This document shows positions 38,312-48,502 of a stretch of DNA of 64,000 nt, in pieces; the stretch's first letter is position 1, and every line of letters begins with the position of its first letter. The stretch is taken from positions 1 to 64,000 of the forward strand of contig NZ_JAQQXR010000008.1 of assembly GCF_028595325.1 (NCBI RefSeq), written 5' to 3'. Below the pieces are notes generated by a model that was not told the origin of the DNA, did no database searches, and worked only from the letters and a program-made list of their open reading frames with translations. The translations under genes were made by a program, and so were the position numbers. The stretch comes from Janthinobacterium fluminis. Lineage in GTDB: Bacteria > Pseudomonadota > Gammaproteobacteria > Burkholderiales > Burkholderiaceae_D.

Positions 38312-38755
38312 GTGAAAGCAGCGGGAGTACAGATGGACGAGGCCATGCGGCAAAAAGTGACGGCGGTGGCGCGCGCCGGCATGACCAGCGCCGAGGCGAC
38401 CGGGTTTTTCCGCGTCAGCCTGGGCCTGTTCTACCTGGCCGGCCTGATGACGGAGGAGGCGCTCGACTTCAAGAAGATCGACGCCGCATACAACCGCTTC
38501 ATCTACCACTCGCTGGGGGGCGGCCACAGCATCACCAGCGTGCTGCAATTCATGAGCGGCGAAAAAGTGCTGCACGTGCTAGATTCGGAGCGCTTCCTGA
38601 CGGCCTTGCGGGCGCACTGCCCGGAGATGCCGGTCGACAGCATTCCCTTCCTGCTCTCGCTCAACCTGGGCGTGGCGAAAGCCATTTCCCACCAGGACCC
38701 GGTGGGGCCGGTGGCCGACTGGATCGCGCGGCACAAGGCGGCCGGACCGGCCTGA
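38312..38755 (+). CDS. Conserved-looking protein of unknown function
   Basis: I do not recognise this 147-residue protein. It starts at GTG 38312 (MKAAGVQMDEAMRQKV), with GGGAGGG eight bases upstream. An ATG at 38333 is an alternative start. The sequence is soluble and helical, with two short runs that are mildly hydrophobic (RVSLGLFYLAGL and PFLLSLNLGVAKAI) and no signal peptide. It lies 57 bases before coq7 in the same direction and may share its transcript. No catalytic pattern is evident. Confidence 0.7.
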   Translation: MKAAGVQMDEAMRQKVTAVARAGMTSAEATGFFRVSLGLFYLAGLMTEEALDFKKIDAAYNRFIYHSLGGGHSITSVLQFMSGEKVLHVLDSERFLTALRAHCPEMPVDSIPFLLSLNLGVAKAISHQDPVGPVADWIARHKAAGPA

Positions 38756-38812
38756 TGGCGGCCGCCCGGGCGATGGGCCTATAATCACGCTTTCCCACCA
38801 ACAGACACAACC

Positions 38813-39457
38813 ATGCCATCGAACCGGTACCACCACCCATTGGATCGTTTGATTATCGGCGCCGACAAGGCGCTGCGTGTGATCGCCGGCGTCGCGTCGG
38901 CGTCGCGGCCGACGCCGGCGGCGCACGCCCCCGACGCCGCGCTGGACCAGGCCGAGCAGCGCCACAGCGCCGGCCTGATGCGCGTCAACCACGTCGGCGA
39001 AGTGTGCGCCCAGGCGCTCTACAACTCGCAGGCGCGGCATGCCGGCAGCGACGCCATGCGCGCCCAGTTCGCCCAGGCCGGCATCGAGGAAGAGGACCAT
39101 CTGGCGTGGACGGCGCAGCGGCTGGCCGAGCTGGGCTCGCAGCCCAGCCTGCTCAACCCGCTGTGGTACGCCGGCGCCTACGCGCTGGGCACCGTCGCGG
39201 CGCGGCTGGGCGACGCGCACAGCCTCGGCTTTGTCGTCGAAACCGAGCGCCAGGTCGAGCGCCACCTGGCCAGCCACCTGGAAAAACTGCCGCGGCAGGA
39301 CGCCAAATCGCGCGCCATCGTCGAGCAGATGCGGCTCGACGAAATCGAGCATGGCGCCGCGGCCCAGGCGCTGGGCGCGGCGACGACACCGGCGCCGGTG
39401 CGCGCCGTGATGGCGGCGATGGGCAAAGTGATGACCAAAACCGCCTACTACATCTAG
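38813..39457 (+). CDS. coq7: Demethoxyubiquinone hydroxylase (Coq7)
   Basis: A 214-residue di-iron oxygenase that carries out the late hydroxylation in ubiquinone biosynthesis. The carboxylate and histidine ligands lie in [32 protein letters not shown] and [10 protein letters not shown], which is the ferritin-like four-helix pattern of Coq7. Length and motif order match bacterial Coq7 proteins. The gene stands alone, converging with the OsmC gene 23 bases away, with a short GC hairpin at 39466-39480 between them. Confidence 0.93.
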   Translation: MPSNRYHHPLDRLIIGADKALRVIAGVASASRPTPAAHAPDAALDQAEQRHSAGLMRVNHVGEVCAQALYNSQARHAGSDAMRAQFAQAGIEEEDHLAWTAQRLAELGSQPSLLNPLWYAGAYALGTVAARLGDAHSLGFVVETERQVERHLASHLEKLPRQDAKSRAIVEQMRLDEIEHGAAAQALGAATTPAPVRAVMAAMGKVMTKTAYYI

Positions 39458-39480
39458 GGGAGGAGGCGGGGAAGCCCCGC

Positions 39481-39903
39481 TCAGCCCTCGACGATCTCGA
39501 ACGAATGGGTGATCTCGGCCGTCTTCGCCAGCATGATCGAGGCGGAGCAATATTTATCGTGCGACAAGGAAACGGCCCGTTCGACGCTGCCCGGCTTCAA
39601 ATTCTTGCCGGTGACGGTGAAGTGGAAGTGAATCCTGGTAAACACCTTCGGCTCCGTCTCGGCCCGTTCGGCCTTCAGCGTCACCTCGCAGCCGCGCACA
39701 TCCTCGCGGCCGCGCTTGAGGATCAGCACGACGTCATAGGCGGTGCAGCCGCCGGTGCCGAGCAAGACCATCTCCATCGGGCGCGGCGCCAGATTATGGC
39801 CGCCGCCGTCGGGCGCGCCGTCCATCGTCACCAAATGGCCGGAGCCGGTCTGGGCCAAAAAACTCATGCCCGACGGGCCGTTCCAGCTAACTTTGCATTC
39901 CAT
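39481..39903 (-). CDS. OsmC/Ohr-family protein
   Basis: A 140-residue peroxiredoxin-like protein of the OsmC family, which reduces organic hydroperoxides with a pair of cysteines. The first active cysteine is in GTGGCTAYDVV and the second in HDKYCSASIML. The start is ATG 39903 (MECKVSWNG), because the longer frame upstream runs into the 77-bp palindromic repeat. YhfA-like OsmC proteins have this length. A role in peroxide defence is inferred from the family. Confidence 0.88.
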   Translation of the reverse strand: MECKVSWNGPSGMSFLAQTGSGHLVTMDGAPDGGGHNLAPRPMEMVLLGTGGCTAYDVVLILKRGREDVRGCEVTLKAERAETEPKVFTRIHFHFTVTGKNLKPGSVERAVSLSHDKYCSASIMLAKTAEITHSFEIVEG

Positions 39904-39961
39904 AAATCTCTCCGATAAATAAGCGCCCCCTATTGTAAGGGAGGCGCGCATATGGCGTTGC

Positions 39962-40038
39962 GCAACAATGGGGTCAGGTCTATACATGGCGGTTTCTTGC
40001 CGGAAAACCGCCATGTCTAGACCTGACCCCATTGTTGC
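39962..40038. repeat. 77-bp intergenic palindrome, copy 1
   Basis: Arms of 34 and 35 bases (39962-39995 and 40004-40038) are inverted copies with a single mismatch (TATAC against TAGAC), separated by CTTGCCGG. The right arm ends GACCCCATTGTTGC, three bases before the -35 of the rplM promoter. Confidence 0.95.
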
Positions 40039-40040
40039 TA

Positions 40041-40070
40041 TTGACGTTGGGCGTTGAAGTCGCTTATACT
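40041..40070 (+). promoter_or_regulatory. Sigma-70 promoter of rplM-rpsI
   Basis: TTGACG (40041-40046), an 18-base spacer and TATACT (40065-40070) form a near-consensus promoter 105 bases before rplM. The -35 begins two bases after the 77-bp palindrome. Confidence 0.75.
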
Positions 40071-40174
40071 TGTCGGCTTTCCGTTCGCTCAGGAAAAGCA
40101 GATAAGGCAGAGTCCGCAAGTAGGCGAAGTTGGCGGAACCACCATTTGAGCGTGTAATCTTTTAGGAAGTCAAC

Positions 40175-40603
40175 ATGAAAACATTTTCCGCTAAAGGACA
40201 TGAAGTCCAGCGCGATTGGTTCGTGATTGACGCGACGGACAAAGTCCTCGGACGTGTTGCCAGCGAAGTGGCACTCCGACTGCGCGGCAAGCACAAACCG
40301 GAATTTACTCCTCACGTCGATACCGGCGACTTCATCGTCGTCATCAACGCAGGCAAACTGCGCGTGACCGGTACCAAAGCTACCGAGAAAATCTACTATC
40401 GCCACTCTGGTTATCCAGGCGGCATCTACGAAACGAACTTCCAGAAAATGCAACAGCGTTTTCCGGGTCGCGCGCTGGAAAAAGCGGTCAAGGGCATGTT
40501 GCCTAAGGGCCCGCTCGGCTACGCGATGATCAAAAAGCTGAAAGTGTACGCGGAAGCAAGCCATCCGCACGCTGCTCAGCAACCTAAAGCACTCGTCCTC
40601 TAA
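40175..40603 (+). CDS. rplM: 50S ribosomal protein L13
   Basis: A 142-residue protein with the L13 start [42 protein letters not shown] and the central [10 protein letters not shown]. It is a component of the large ribosomal subunit. It forms an operon with rpsI, 9 bases downstream, from the promoter at 40041. Codon use is less GC-rich than in the neighbours, as expected for highly expressed ribosomal genes. Confidence 0.98.
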   Translation: MKTFSAKGHEVQRDWFVIDATDKVLGRVASEVALRLRGKHKPEFTPHVDTGDFIVVINAGKLRVTGTKATEKIYYRHSGYPGGIYETNFQKMQQRFPGRALEKAVKGMLPKGPLGYAMIKKLKVYAEASHPHAAQQPKALVL

Positions 40604-40612
40604 GGAACTGAC

Positions 40613-41005
40613 ATGATCGGTAATTACAATTATGGAACCGGCCGTCGCAAGAGTGCAGTGGCTCGGGTTTTTATCAAAGTCGGCACGGGCTTGATCGTTG
40701 TTAACGGCAAGCCAGCGAACGAATACTTTTCGCGCGAAACAGGTCTGATGGTCATCCGTCAACCGCTGGAACTGACCGGCAATGTCGAGCGTTTCGACAT
40801 CAAAGTCAACGTTCACGGCGGCGGCGAGTCCGGCCAGGCTGGTGCAGTGCGTCACGGTATCACCCGCGCGCTGATCGACTACGACGCAACGCTGAAATCG
40901 GAACTGGCTAAAGCCGGCTTCGTGACCCGCGATGCACGTGAAGTTGAACGTAAAAAAGTTGGTCTGCGCAAAGCACGTCGCGCAAAGCAATTCTCGAAGC
41001 GTTAA
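40613..41005 (+). CDS. rpsI: 30S ribosomal protein S9
   Basis: A 130-residue S9 protein with [16 protein letters not shown] near the start and the C-terminal [17 protein letters not shown] tail, which reaches the ribosomal P site. It is second in the rplM-rpsI operon and is followed by a strong terminator. Confidence 0.98.
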   Translation: MIGNYNYGTGRRKSAVARVFIKVGTGLIVVNGKPANEYFSRETGLMVIRQPLELTGNVERFDIKVNVHGGGESGQAGAVRHGITRALIDYDATLKSELAKAGFVTRDAREVERKKVGLRKARRAKQFSKR

Positions 41006-41043
41006 TTCTCACGCTGCGGCGCGCAGTCTCTGCGCGCTGTTCA

Positions 41044-41078
41044 AAAAAGCCGCCGACTTTTGTCTGGCGGCTTTTTTG
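41044..41078 (+). terminator. Rho-independent terminator of rplM-rpsI
   Basis: The stem AAAAAAGCCGCC (41044-41055) pairs with GGCGGCTTTTTT (41067-41078) around an 11-base loop. A six-T run at the 3' end makes it a classic terminator. Confidence 0.93.
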
Positions 41079-41176
41079 CGTTGAGGGGCTGGCGCGCCCG
41101 CTTCGCCCAGCCCTGTTAGAATAGCGCTCGTCCAGCGGCCACCCCGCATTCACCCACACTCTAGCAAGGAAAGAAC

Positions 41177-42226
41177 ATGATCAAAGTTGGCATCGTCGGC
41201 GGCACCGGATACACGGGCGTGGAGCTGCTGCGTCTGTTGGCCGTCCATCCGCAAGTCCAGCTGACGGCGATTACTTCGCGCAAGGAAGATGGCTTGCCCG
41301 TCGCCGACCTGTATCCGTCCCTGCGCGGTCACGTCAACCTGGCGTTCTCGTCGCCTGACAAGGCCAATCTGAGCGAGTGCGACGTGGTGTTCTTCGCCAC
41401 CCCGCATGGCGTCGCGATGGCGCAGGCGCCGGCCCTGCTGGCCGCCGGCGTGAAGGTGATCGACCTGGCGGCCGATTTCCGCCTGAAGGACCGGGCCGCC
41501 TTTGAGCAGTGGTACAAGATTCCGCACACGGCGCCGGAGCTGATCGACCAGGCCGTCTACGGCTTGCCGGAGCTGAACCGCGAGGACATCAAGGGCGCCT
41601 CCCTGGTCGCCAATCCCGGTTGCTACCCGACCACGATGCAACTGGGTTACACGCCGCTGCTGAAGGCCGTCCTGATCGACGCGTCCAGCCTGATCGCCGA
41701 CTGCAAGTCGGGCGTTTCCGGCGCCGGCCGCAAGGCCGAGATCGGCATCCTGTTCTCCGAGTCCAGCGACAATTTCAAGGCTTACGGCGTGGCCGGCCAC
41801 CGCCACCTGCCGGAAACGACGGCCCAGTTGCAGCGCTTCACGGAGCAGAAAGTGAGCCTGATTTTCACGCCGCACCTGGTGCCCATGATACGCGGCATGC
41901 ATTCGACGCTGTACGCGCGCCTGAGCAAGGATGTCAGCAACGCCGAGCTGCAGGCGCTGTTCGAGGCGGAATACCGCGACGCGCCGTTCGTCGACGTGAT
42001 GCCGTTCGCCTCCCATCCGGAAACCCGTTCGACGCGCGGTTCGAATATGCTGCGCCTGGCCTTGCACCGTCCGGAAGTCGATGGCGCGCCCGGCAATATG
42101 CTGATCATCCTCGTGGTGCAGGACAATCTGGTGAAGGGCGCGTCCGGCCAGGCCGTGCAGTGCATGAACTTGATGTTCGGCCTGGAGGAAAGCCTGGGCC
42201 TGAAGCACATCGCGCTGCTGCCGTAA
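41177..42226 (+). CDS. argC: N-acetyl-gamma-glutamyl-phosphate reductase
   Basis: A 349-residue NADPH enzyme that makes N-acetyl-glutamate semialdehyde on the path to ornithine and arginine. It has [17 protein letters not shown] for NADP, the catalytic cysteine in NPGCYPTT, and [14 protein letters not shown] plus GHRHLPE. A ribosome-binding site AAGGAAAG precedes ATG 41177. It also supplies ornithine, the presumed precursor of the hydroxamate in the siderophore. Confidence 0.96.
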   Translation: MIKVGIVGGTGYTGVELLRLLAVHPQVQLTAITSRKEDGLPVADLYPSLRGHVNLAFSSPDKANLSECDVVFFATPHGVAMAQAPALLAAGVKVIDLAADFRLKDRAAFEQWYKIPHTAPELIDQAVYGLPELNREDIKGASLVANPGCYPTTMQLGYTPLLKAVLIDASSLIADCKSGVSGAGRKAEIGILFSESSDNFKAYGVAGHRHLPETTAQLQRFTEQKVSLIFTPHLVPMIRGMHSTLYARLSKDVSNAELQALFEAEYRDAPFVDVMPFASHPETRSTRGSNMLRLALHRPEVDGAPGNMLIILVVQDNLVKGASGQAVQCMNLMFGLEESLGLKHIALLP

Positions 42227-42330
42227 GGGGCGGGCGCACGGCGAGCCAGATCAAGGTGCCGGCTGCCCGGCGGAGTAAATTGGTTTTTGCGTGAGGAAGC
42301 GGCAGTCGACGTCAGCGAAGGAGCAATCCC

Positions 42331-42720
42331 ATGTTCGGTCGTAACGCGCAAGACTCGTTGGACAGCCTGATCGGGGAAGCCACCCGCGTCGACGGCAATC
42401 TGCTGTTCAAGGGCGGCTTGCGCATCGACGGCCAGGTGCGCGGCAATGTCCTTGCCGACGCCAGTCAGCACAGTTTCCTGGTCATCGGCGAGCGGGGCCG
42501 GGTCGATGGCGAAGTCCGTTGCGCCCACCTGGTCGTCAACGGCACGATCAATGGCCCTGTTCACGTGTCGGAATTGCTTGAAGTTCAGCCCAAAGCCCGC
42601 ATCTTTGGGGAAGTCTGCTACAAGATGCTGGAAATCCACGGCGGCGCGGTGGTGTCGGGGCATCTGCGCCACGACGACGGCGCAGACAAAGTGTTGCATT
42701 TAGCTGCGTCTGAAGCGTGA
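42331..42720 (+). CDS. Bactofilin family cytoskeletal protein
   Basis: A 129-residue bactofilin. Its core is the right-handed beta-helix repeat seen as evenly spaced short strands (LRIDGQVRGNV, GRVDGEVRC, GTINGPVHV, ARIFGEVCY). Bactofilins form polymers and position cell-wall enzymes. It lies 50 bases before erpA and may be co-transcribed. No membrane segment is seen. Confidence 0.88.
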   Translation: MFGRNAQDSLDSLIGEATRVDGNLLFKGGLRIDGQVRGNVLADASQHSFLVIGERGRVDGEVRCAHLVVNGTINGPVHVSELLEVQPKARIFGEVCYKMLEIHGGAVVSGHLRHDDGADKVLHLAASEA

Positions 42721-42770
42721 GCCGCCTCAAAGGTCTATAATGAATCAATGTTTTCAAGTAGGAGTGTGAA

Positions 42771-43133
42771 ATGAGTGCCGTCGCCGAAATGCAAGATGTA
42801 ATCCCTTCGCCTATTATCTTCACCGACAGCGCCGCCGAAAAGGTCGCGCAATTGATCGAGGAAGAGGGCAATCCAGACCTGAAACTGCGCGTGTTCGTGC
42901 AGGGTGGCGGTTGCTCCGGCTTCCAGTACGGCTTCACGTTTGACGAAATCGTCAACGAAGACGACACCACGATGGTGAAAAACGGCGTGCAGTTGCTGAT
43001 CGACTCGATGAGCTATCAATACCTCGTCGGCGCCGAAATCGACTACAAGGATGATCTGGAAGGCGCGCAGTTCGTCATCAAGAATCCCACTGCGTCGTCG
43101 ACCTGCGGTTGCGGCTCGTCGTTCTCGGTTTAA
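42771..43133 (+). CDS. erpA: Iron-sulfur cluster insertion protein ErpA
   Basis: A 120-residue A-type carrier for [Fe-S] clusters. It has the three conserved cysteines, one in [11 protein letters not shown] and two in [11 protein letters not shown]. The N-terminal [18 protein letters not shown] fits ErpA rather than IscA. The ribosome-binding site AGGAG precedes ATG 42771. Confidence 0.95.
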   Translation: MSAVAEMQDVIPSPIIFTDSAAEKVAQLIEEEGNPDLKLRVFVQGGGCSGFQYGFTFDEIVNEDDTTMVKNGVQLLIDSMSYQYLVGAEIDYKDDLEGAQFVIKNPTASSTCGCGSSFSV

Positions 43134-43154
43134 GCGTTACACTGTCATCCCGCT

Positions 43155-43187
43155 GCGGCGGACGGCGTTGGCCGCTCCGCCGCTTTC
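43155..43187 (+). terminator. Hairpin terminator after erpA
   Basis: The stem GCGGCGGA (43155-43162) pairs with TCCGCCGC (43176-43183) and is followed by TTTCTT, between the convergent erpA and anmK genes. Confidence 0.6.
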
Positions 43188-43199
43188 TTGCGTCCGCGC

Positions 43200-44297
43200 T
43201 CAGCGCGGATACAGGGCGCCCAGCACGCGCCCGCCGCGCGCCCCCGTCACCGCCGCCAGATTGCCATCGGCGCGCTGGGTGAAGCGCTGCGCCAGCCAGG
43301 CGAACGCCAGCGCCTCGACGCGGTTCGGCGGCACCCCCAGCGCCGCCGTCGATGCCACCGTTGCCTGCCCGTCCAGCGCCGCCGCCAGTTCGCGCATCAG
43401 CGTGCCGTTGTAAGCCCCACCGCCACAGATATACACCGCATCCGCTTGCGCGCCGTATGCGCGGATCGCCTGCGCCAGCGTCAGCGCCGTCAGCCGGGTC
43501 AGCGTGAACTGGACGTCGGTCGGCGCGGCGGCGGGGAAGGCGGCCAGCATGGCGGCCAGCCAGTCCGGGTGGAACAGGTCGCGGCCCGTGCTCTTGGGCG
43601 CCGGCAAGGCAAAATACGGCTCCGCCAGCATCGCCGCCAGCAGCGCGGGGATTTCCTTGCCGCCCGCCGCCCAGGCGCCGTCGGCGTCGTAGTCGCGGCC
43701 CAGGTGGCGGGCGGTCCACGCATCCATTAAGGCGTTGCCGGGGCCGGTGTCGAAACCGCTCACCGCGCCGTCGCCGTGCAGCACGCTGATATTGCTGATA
43801 CCGCCGATGTTGGCGACCACCCGGGTCTGTCCAGCCTTGCCGAACTGCGCCTGGTGGAAGGCCGGCACCAGTGGCGCGCCCTGGCCGCCGGCGGCCACGT
43901 CGCGGCTGCGGAAGTCGGCGATGACGTCGATGCCGCTCAGCTCCGCCAGCAGGGCCGGATTGTTGCTCTGGCGCGTGAAGCCCAGCTCGGGGCGGTGGCG
44001 GATGGTCTGGCCGTGGGCGCCGATGGCACGGACGGCGCCGGCCGCCACGCCGGCCTCGGCCAGCAGCGCGGCCACGCAGTCGGCGTAGCGCGCCGCCAGG
44101 GCGTTGGCGGCCAGCGCCTCGCGCTCGATCTCATTGTGGCCGGCGCTTTGCAGCGCCATCAGGTCGCTGCGCAGGGCGGCGGGAAAGGGGATGTAGGCGG
44201 CCGCCAGCGTGCGGGTGCTGTCGCCGGAGAAATCGGCGAGGGCGCCGTCGACGCCATCCAGGCTGGTGCCGGACATCAGACCGATATAGAGAGCCAT
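43200..44297 (-). CDS. anmK: Anhydro-N-acetylmuramic acid kinase
   Basis: A 365-residue kinase that opens and phosphorylates 1,6-anhydro-MurNAc during recycling of cell-wall fragments. It begins [17 protein letters not shown], has [13 protein letters not shown] and [14 protein letters not shown], and ends with [14 protein letters not shown] and [11 protein letters not shown]. These match AnmK. It is transcribed in the same direction as the M23 peptidase gene 240 bases upstream, a second cell-wall gene. Confidence 0.96.
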   Translation of the reverse strand: MALYIGLMSGTSLDGVDGALADFSGDSTRTLAAAYIPFPAALRSDLMALQSAGHNEIEREALAANALAARYADCVAALLAEAGVAAGAVRAIGAHGQTIRHRPELGFTRQSNNPALLAELSGIDVIADFRSRDVAAGGQGAPLVPAFHQAQFGKAGQTRVVANIGGISNISVLHGDGAVSGFDTGPGNALMDAWTARHLGRDYDADGAWAAGGKEIPALLAAMLAEPYFALPAPKSTGRDLFHPDWLAAMLAAFPAAAPTDVQFTLTRLTALTLAQAIRAYGAQADAVYICGGGAYNGTLMRELAAALDGQATVASTAALGVPPNRVEALAFAWLAQRFTQRADGNLAAVTGARGGRVLGALYPR

Positions 44298-44503
44298 GCG
44301 CTTGTCCTTGCTAGTTCAGAATTGTCGAATGGCGGTATTTTGCCTGAGCGGGGCCGCGGCGTGGGCGGATTCGCCCCCGCCATGCCAGTTATTGATTCAA
44401 TTATGCCAAGATTTGGCTTCGCATGGTAAAAAAAGGGCGCGGAGCATCCTGGCGCGGGTGCCGGCTGCGCATGCAGTGTATTGCTTGGGAAGGGGAAGGC
44501 AGT

Positions 44504-44527
44504 CGCCCGCGTCGGTCGACGCGGGCG
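44504..44527. terminator. Hairpin downstream of the M23 peptidase gene
   Basis: An 11-bp perfect stem (CGCCCGCGTCG with CGACGCGGGCG) with a GT loop, 10 bases after the peptidase stop. No T-run follows on the minus strand, so the terminator call is moderate. Confidence 0.45.
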
Positions 44528-44537
44528 GCGGGAGGGA

Positions 44538-45905
44538 TCAGCGTGCTGCCAGCGCCGCGCCGTTCGGGCGCAGCAGGGTGAAGCGGTGCATCATGTCGGC
44601 CGATACCATGCGGAAGCGGCTCAGTTCGGCGGCCGTCAGCGGCGCCTGCGCCTGCACATTGAGCGACATCGGATCGGTCGCTTGCTTGTTGACGCGGAAT
44701 TCATAGTGCAGGTGGGCGCCGGTCGACCAGCCGGTGGTGCCGACGTAGCCGATGATGTCGCCCTGGCTGACTTTCATGCCTTTTTTCATGCCCGGCGCGA
44801 AGCGGCTCATGTGGGCGTAGGCGGTCGAGTAGTTGGCCCAGTGTTGCAGCACAACCATGTTGCCGTAACCGCCTTGCACGCCGACGGAGTCGACCACGCC
44901 GTCGCCGGAGGCGCGGATCGGCGTGCCGGTCGGGGCGGCGAAATCGACGCCCTTGTGCTGTTTCCAGTTGCCGGAAATCGGGTGCACGCGCATCGAGAAG
45001 CCGGACGAGATGCGGGAGAATTCCAGCGGCGACTTGAGGAAGGCTTTTTTCAGGGACTTGCCGTCGAAGCTGTAGTAGCCGCCGCCCTGCTTGCTGGCCG
45101 GGTCTTCAAACCACACGGACTGGTAGGTGGTGCCGCGGTTGGTGAACTCGCCGGCCAGGATGCGGCCGACGCGGACCATTTCGCCATCCTGCCAGAAGGT
45201 TTCGTAGACGACGTTGAAATGGTCGCCGCGCTTCAGGTCGGAGCGGAAGTCGATATTGGTCGAGAACATTTCGACGATTTGCGCCGAAATCGTGTCCGGC
45301 AGGCGCGTGCCGTCGGAGCTGGAGTCGGTGGCCGCGAACAGCGTCGAGGTGATGTTGCGCGCGTGCATTTCCACGCGCCGCTCCAGCTGCGCCGCCACTT
45401 CGGTGGCGACGAAGTTGTCGCCTTTGCGGCTGACCAGGATGTTCTTGACGGCGCTGTCCTTGCCTTCGCTGACCGTGGCGCGCAGCCATTGCAGGCGGCC
45501 GTCCTCGGCCGTCTGCGCCTGCACGCGCTTGCCCGCTTTGAGCAGCATGACGCCGCGGGCGATCTTGTCGGTCTTGATGAAGTTGGCGGCCGCCGCATCG
45601 TCAACGCCGAGTCGTGTCAGCAGCGCGGCGAGGGTGTCGCCGGCGCGGACTTTTTCTTCGTGGACGAATTTCTGGTCGTCGTGCTCGAGCGCCGTGATTT
45701 GCGCGCCCAGGTTCGGCAGTTCCAGTGTTTGCGAGACGGATTTCACCGGCAGGTCGGAGGCGTCGGGCGCCAGCGGCGCGACACCGGCTGCGCCGAATGC
45801 GCACACGGCCAGCAGCAGCGCCGAGGCGCTGATGATGCGCGCCTTGCGCGTCGATCCTAGCAGTGTGTACAAGCGCGAGCTTGTGAATGATTTGGTTGGG
45901 TTCAT
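44538..45905 (-). CDS. M23 family peptidoglycan endopeptidase
   Basis: A 455-residue protein with an N-terminal hydrophobic anchor (ISASALLLAVCAFGAAGV), a LysM/OapA-like region (RAGDTLAALLTRLGV) and a C-terminal M23 domain. The zinc ligands lie in HKGVDFAAPTGTPI and HLHYEF, as in LytM/MepM. It probably cleaves cross-links in peptidoglycan from the periplasmic side of the inner membrane. It is divergent from tyrS, an arrangement common in Burkholderiales. Confidence 0.93.
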   Translation of the reverse strand: MNPTKSFTSSRLYTLLGSTRKARIISASALLLAVCAFGAAGVAPLAPDASDLPVKSVSQTLELPNLGAQITALEHDDQKFVHEEKVRAGDTLAALLTRLGVDDAAAANFIKTDKIARGVMLLKAGKRVQAQTAEDGRLQWLRATVSEGKDSAVKNILVSRKGDNFVATEVAAQLERRVEMHARNITSTLFAATDSSSDGTRLPDTISAQIVEMFSTNIDFRSDLKRGDHFNVVYETFWQDGEMVRVGRILAGEFTNRGTTYQSVWFEDPASKQGGGYYSFDGKSLKKAFLKSPLEFSRISSGFSMRVHPISGNWKQHKGVDFAAPTGTPIRASGDGVVDSVGVQGGYGNMVVLQHWANYSTAYAHMSRFAPGMKKGMKVSQGDIIGYVGTTGWSTGAHLHYEFRVNKQATDPMSLNVQAQAPLTAAELSRFRMVSADMMHRFTLLRPNGAALAAR

Positions 45906-46065
45906 GCAATCAGTTAAAATTTGCCGCTTGAACGATTCGTGAACTATTGCTCTTTATTGTTGTTGTTTTGGTTCGTTTTCATTCGGCAAGATTGATGGGA
46001 TCGGGCATTATAACAAACTCCGCAAACCTACCACCATTTCGCGATTAAGTCGCCAAACTATATAT

Positions 46066-47328
46066 ATGGATATCTCCACCGCAACGCCTAAGAAGGCCGC
46101 CGCCGTCCAGACCGCATTGCCGCTGTCGGACAGGGTACAAGAAGCCCTCGCCATCACCAAGCGTGGCGTCGATGAGTTATTGATCGAAAGCGAATTCGCG
46201 CAGAAATTAGCGCGCGCCGAACAGAGCGGCGTGCCGCTGCGCATCAAGCTGGGCCTGGACCCGACGGCGCCGGACTTGCACCTGGGCCACACCGTGGTGC
46301 TGAACAAAATGCGTCAGCTGCAAGACCTGGGCCACCAGGTGATCTTTTTGATCGGCGACTTCACGTCGATGATCGGCGATCCGTCCGGCCGCAACATCAC
46401 GCGCCCGCCGCTGACCAAGGAACAGATCGAGATCAACGCGATGACCTATTTCGCCCAGGCCTCGCTGGTGCTGGACCCGGCGAAGACGGAAATCCGCTAC
46501 AACTCCGAGTGGTGCGACCCGTTGGGCGCGCGCGGCATGATCCAGCTGGCCTCGCACTACACGGTGGCGCGCATGATCGAGCGCGACGATTTCACCAAGC
46601 GCTACAAGGAAGGCGTGCCGATCTCGGTCCATGAATTCCTCTACCCCTTGATGCAGGGCTACGATTCGGTGGCGCTGAAGGCCGACCTGGAACTGGGCGG
46701 CACCGACCAGAAGTTCAACCTGCTGGTCGGGCGCGAGCTGCAAAAGCAGTACGGCCAGGAACAGCAGTGCATCTTGACGATGCCGCTGCTGGAGGGCCTG
46801 GACGGGGTCGAGAAGATGTCCAAGTCGAAGAACAATTACATCGGCATCACGGAGCCGGGCAACACCATGTTCGCCAAGCTGATGAGCATTTCCGACACGA
46901 TGATGTGGCGCTATTACGAATTGCTGTCGTTCCGCTCGATCGCCGAGCTGGCGCAGCTGAAGGCCGAGGTCGAGGGCGGCAGGAACCCGCGCGACGCCAA
47001 GGTGGCGCTGGCGCAGGAAATCGTCGCCCGCTTCCATTCGCGCCAGGCGGCCGAGGACGCGCTGGCCGACTTCGTCAACCGCTCCAAGGGCGGCATTCCG
47101 GACGACGTGGCCGAGGTCAGCCTGGGCGGCGCGCCGCAGGGCTTGCCGCAATTACTCAAGCAGGCCGGCCTGTGCCCGTCGACGTCGGAGGCGATGCGCA
47201 TGATCGAGCAGGGCGGCGTGCGCATCGACGGCGTCGTCATCAGCGACAAGGCATTGAAAGTCGCGGCCGGCACCTTCGTGTTGCAAGTGGGCAAGCGCAA
47301 GTTCGCCCGCGTCACCCTGTCCGCATGA
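46066..47328 (+). CDS. tyrS: Tyrosyl-tRNA synthetase
   Basis: A 420-residue class I synthetase. The HIGH-type motif is HLGHTVVL and the second signature is [11 protein letters not shown]. The C-terminal S4-like RNA-binding domain is seen in [16 protein letters not shown]. It charges tRNA-Tyr. The stop overlaps the ATG of dtd by four bases (ATGA at 47325-47328). Confidence 0.97.
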   Translation: MDISTATPKKAAAVQTALPLSDRVQEALAITKRGVDELLIESEFAQKLARAEQSGVPLRIKLGLDPTAPDLHLGHTVVLNKMRQLQDLGHQVIFLIGDFTSMIGDPSGRNITRPPLTKEQIEINAMTYFAQASLVLDPAKTEIRYNSEWCDPLGARGMIQLASHYTVARMIERDDFTKRYKEGVPISVHEFLYPLMQGYDSVALKADLELGGTDQKFNLLVGRELQKQYGQEQQCILTMPLLEGLDGVEKMSKSKNNYIGITEPGNTMFAKLMSISDTMMWRYYELLSFRSIAELAQLKAEVEGGRNPRDAKVALAQEIVARFHSRQAAEDALADFVNRSKGGIPDDVAEVSLGGAPQGLPQLLKQAGLCPSTSEAMRMIEQGGVRIDGVVISDKALKVAAGTFVLQVGKRKFARVTLSA

Positions 47329-47771
47329 TCGCACTGCTGCAGCGGGTCAGCCACGCCAGCGTCGCCGTCGACGGCGCCTGCATCGGCGCCATCGACGCCG
47401 GCCTGCTGGTGCTGCTGTGCGCCGAGCGGGGCGACACGGAAAGGGAGGCCGACTTGCTGCTGACCAAGTTGCTGGGCTACCGCGTGTTCGGCGACGCCGC
47501 CGGCAAGATGAACCGCAGCGTCGCCGACGTCGGCGGCGGCCTGCTGCTGGTGCCGCAATTCACCTTGGCGGCCGACACCAAGTCCGGCTCGCGGCCCTCG
47601 TTCACCCCGGCCGCCAGCCCGCAGGACGGCTTGCGGCTGTTCGATTACATGGTGGGGCAGGCGCGCCAGCGGCACGCCGTGGTCGCCACGGGGCGTTTCG
47701 GCGCCGACATGAAGGTGTCGCTGACCAATGACGGCCCTGTCACGTTCTGGTTGCAGGTCGACCCTAAATAG
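47325..47771 (+). CDS. dtd: D-aminoacyl-tRNA deacylase
   Basis: A 148-residue hydrolase that removes D-amino acids, first described for D-Tyr, from wrongly charged tRNA. It begins [13 protein letters not shown] and has the cross-subunit motif [18 protein letters not shown] and the C-terminal [15 protein letters not shown], in which NDGPVT contains the Gly-cis-Pro-type element. The ATG overlaps the tyrS stop, a fitting link because it proofreads the product of that enzyme. Confidence 0.95.
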   Translation: MIALLQRVSHASVAVDGACIGAIDAGLLVLLCAERGDTEREADLLLTKLLGYRVFGDAAGKMNRSVADVGGGLLLVPQFTLAADTKSGSRPSFTPAASPQDGLRLFDYMVGQARQRHAVVATGRFGADMKVSLTNDGPVTFWLQVDPK

Positions 47772-47843
47772 TAGGCTCCTTGCGCGCGCGCAAACGAATG
47801 CGCCGGAGCCTCCGCAAAAATATCAATAACTAGCGGGGTACGG

Positions 47844-48497
47844 ATGAAACTGTGGAGCGATTCCTTCCGAGATTGCGGTCTCATTCCCGCCGACTACGCC
47901 TTCGCCACGGTCGACGCGGTGACGCGGATGCGTCCGGCGGGCAACCGCAACCCCCACCTGGCTTGGGACGAGGTGCCCAACGGCACCGAATCGCTGGCCC
48001 TGTTCTGCATCGACGCCGACGCGCCGCTGGTCGCCGGCGACGCCAACCGGGAAGGGCGCACGCTGGCGCCGCATGTGCCGCGCGGCGATTTCTTCCACTG
48101 GAGCGTGGTCGACATTCCCGTGGCGCTGCGGCGCTTCGAGGCCGGCGCGTTTTCCGCGCGGGTGACGCCGCGCGGCAAGCCGGACGGCAAGCCCGAGGGC
48201 GCGGCCGACCTGCCCCTGCGCCAGGGCTTGAACGACTTCGGCAACTGGTTCGCCGGCGATGCGGCGATGGCCGGCGACTATTACGGTTATGATGGCCCCT
48301 GTCCGCCGTGGAACGACGAACGCATCCATCATTATCTATTCCGGCTGTATGCGCTCGACGTCGCCCGCCTGGAACTGGCGCCCGGGTTCACCGGCGCGCA
48401 GGCGCGCGCGGCCGTGCACGGCCACATCCTTGATGAAGCGCAACTGATCGGCGCCTACTCGCTTCACCCCGAGCTGGCCCTTACCTTGAAAAAATAG
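47844..48497 (+). CDS. YbhB/YbcL family (PEBP-like) protein
   Basis: A 217-residue member of the phosphatidylethanolamine-binding/Raf-kinase-inhibitor-like family. The ligand-site motifs are visible: SLALFCIDADAP, FFHWSVVDIP, YGYDGPCPPWNDERIHHYLFRLYALD. It has no signal peptide. The biological role of bacterial members is not settled. It is 72 bases after dtd and only 5 bases before the phosphatase gene, so it is likely co-transcribed. Confidence 0.88.
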   Translation: MKLWSDSFRDCGLIPADYAFATVDAVTRMRPAGNRNPHLAWDEVPNGTESLALFCIDADAPLVAGDANREGRTLAPHVPRGDFFHWSVVDIPVALRRFEAGAFSARVTPRGKPDGKPEGAADLPLRQGLNDFGNWFAGDAAMAGDYYGYDGPCPPWNDERIHHYLFRLYALDVARLELAPGFTGAQARAAVHGHILDEAQLIGAYSLHPELALTLKK

Positions 48498-48502
48498 ACT
48501 GC

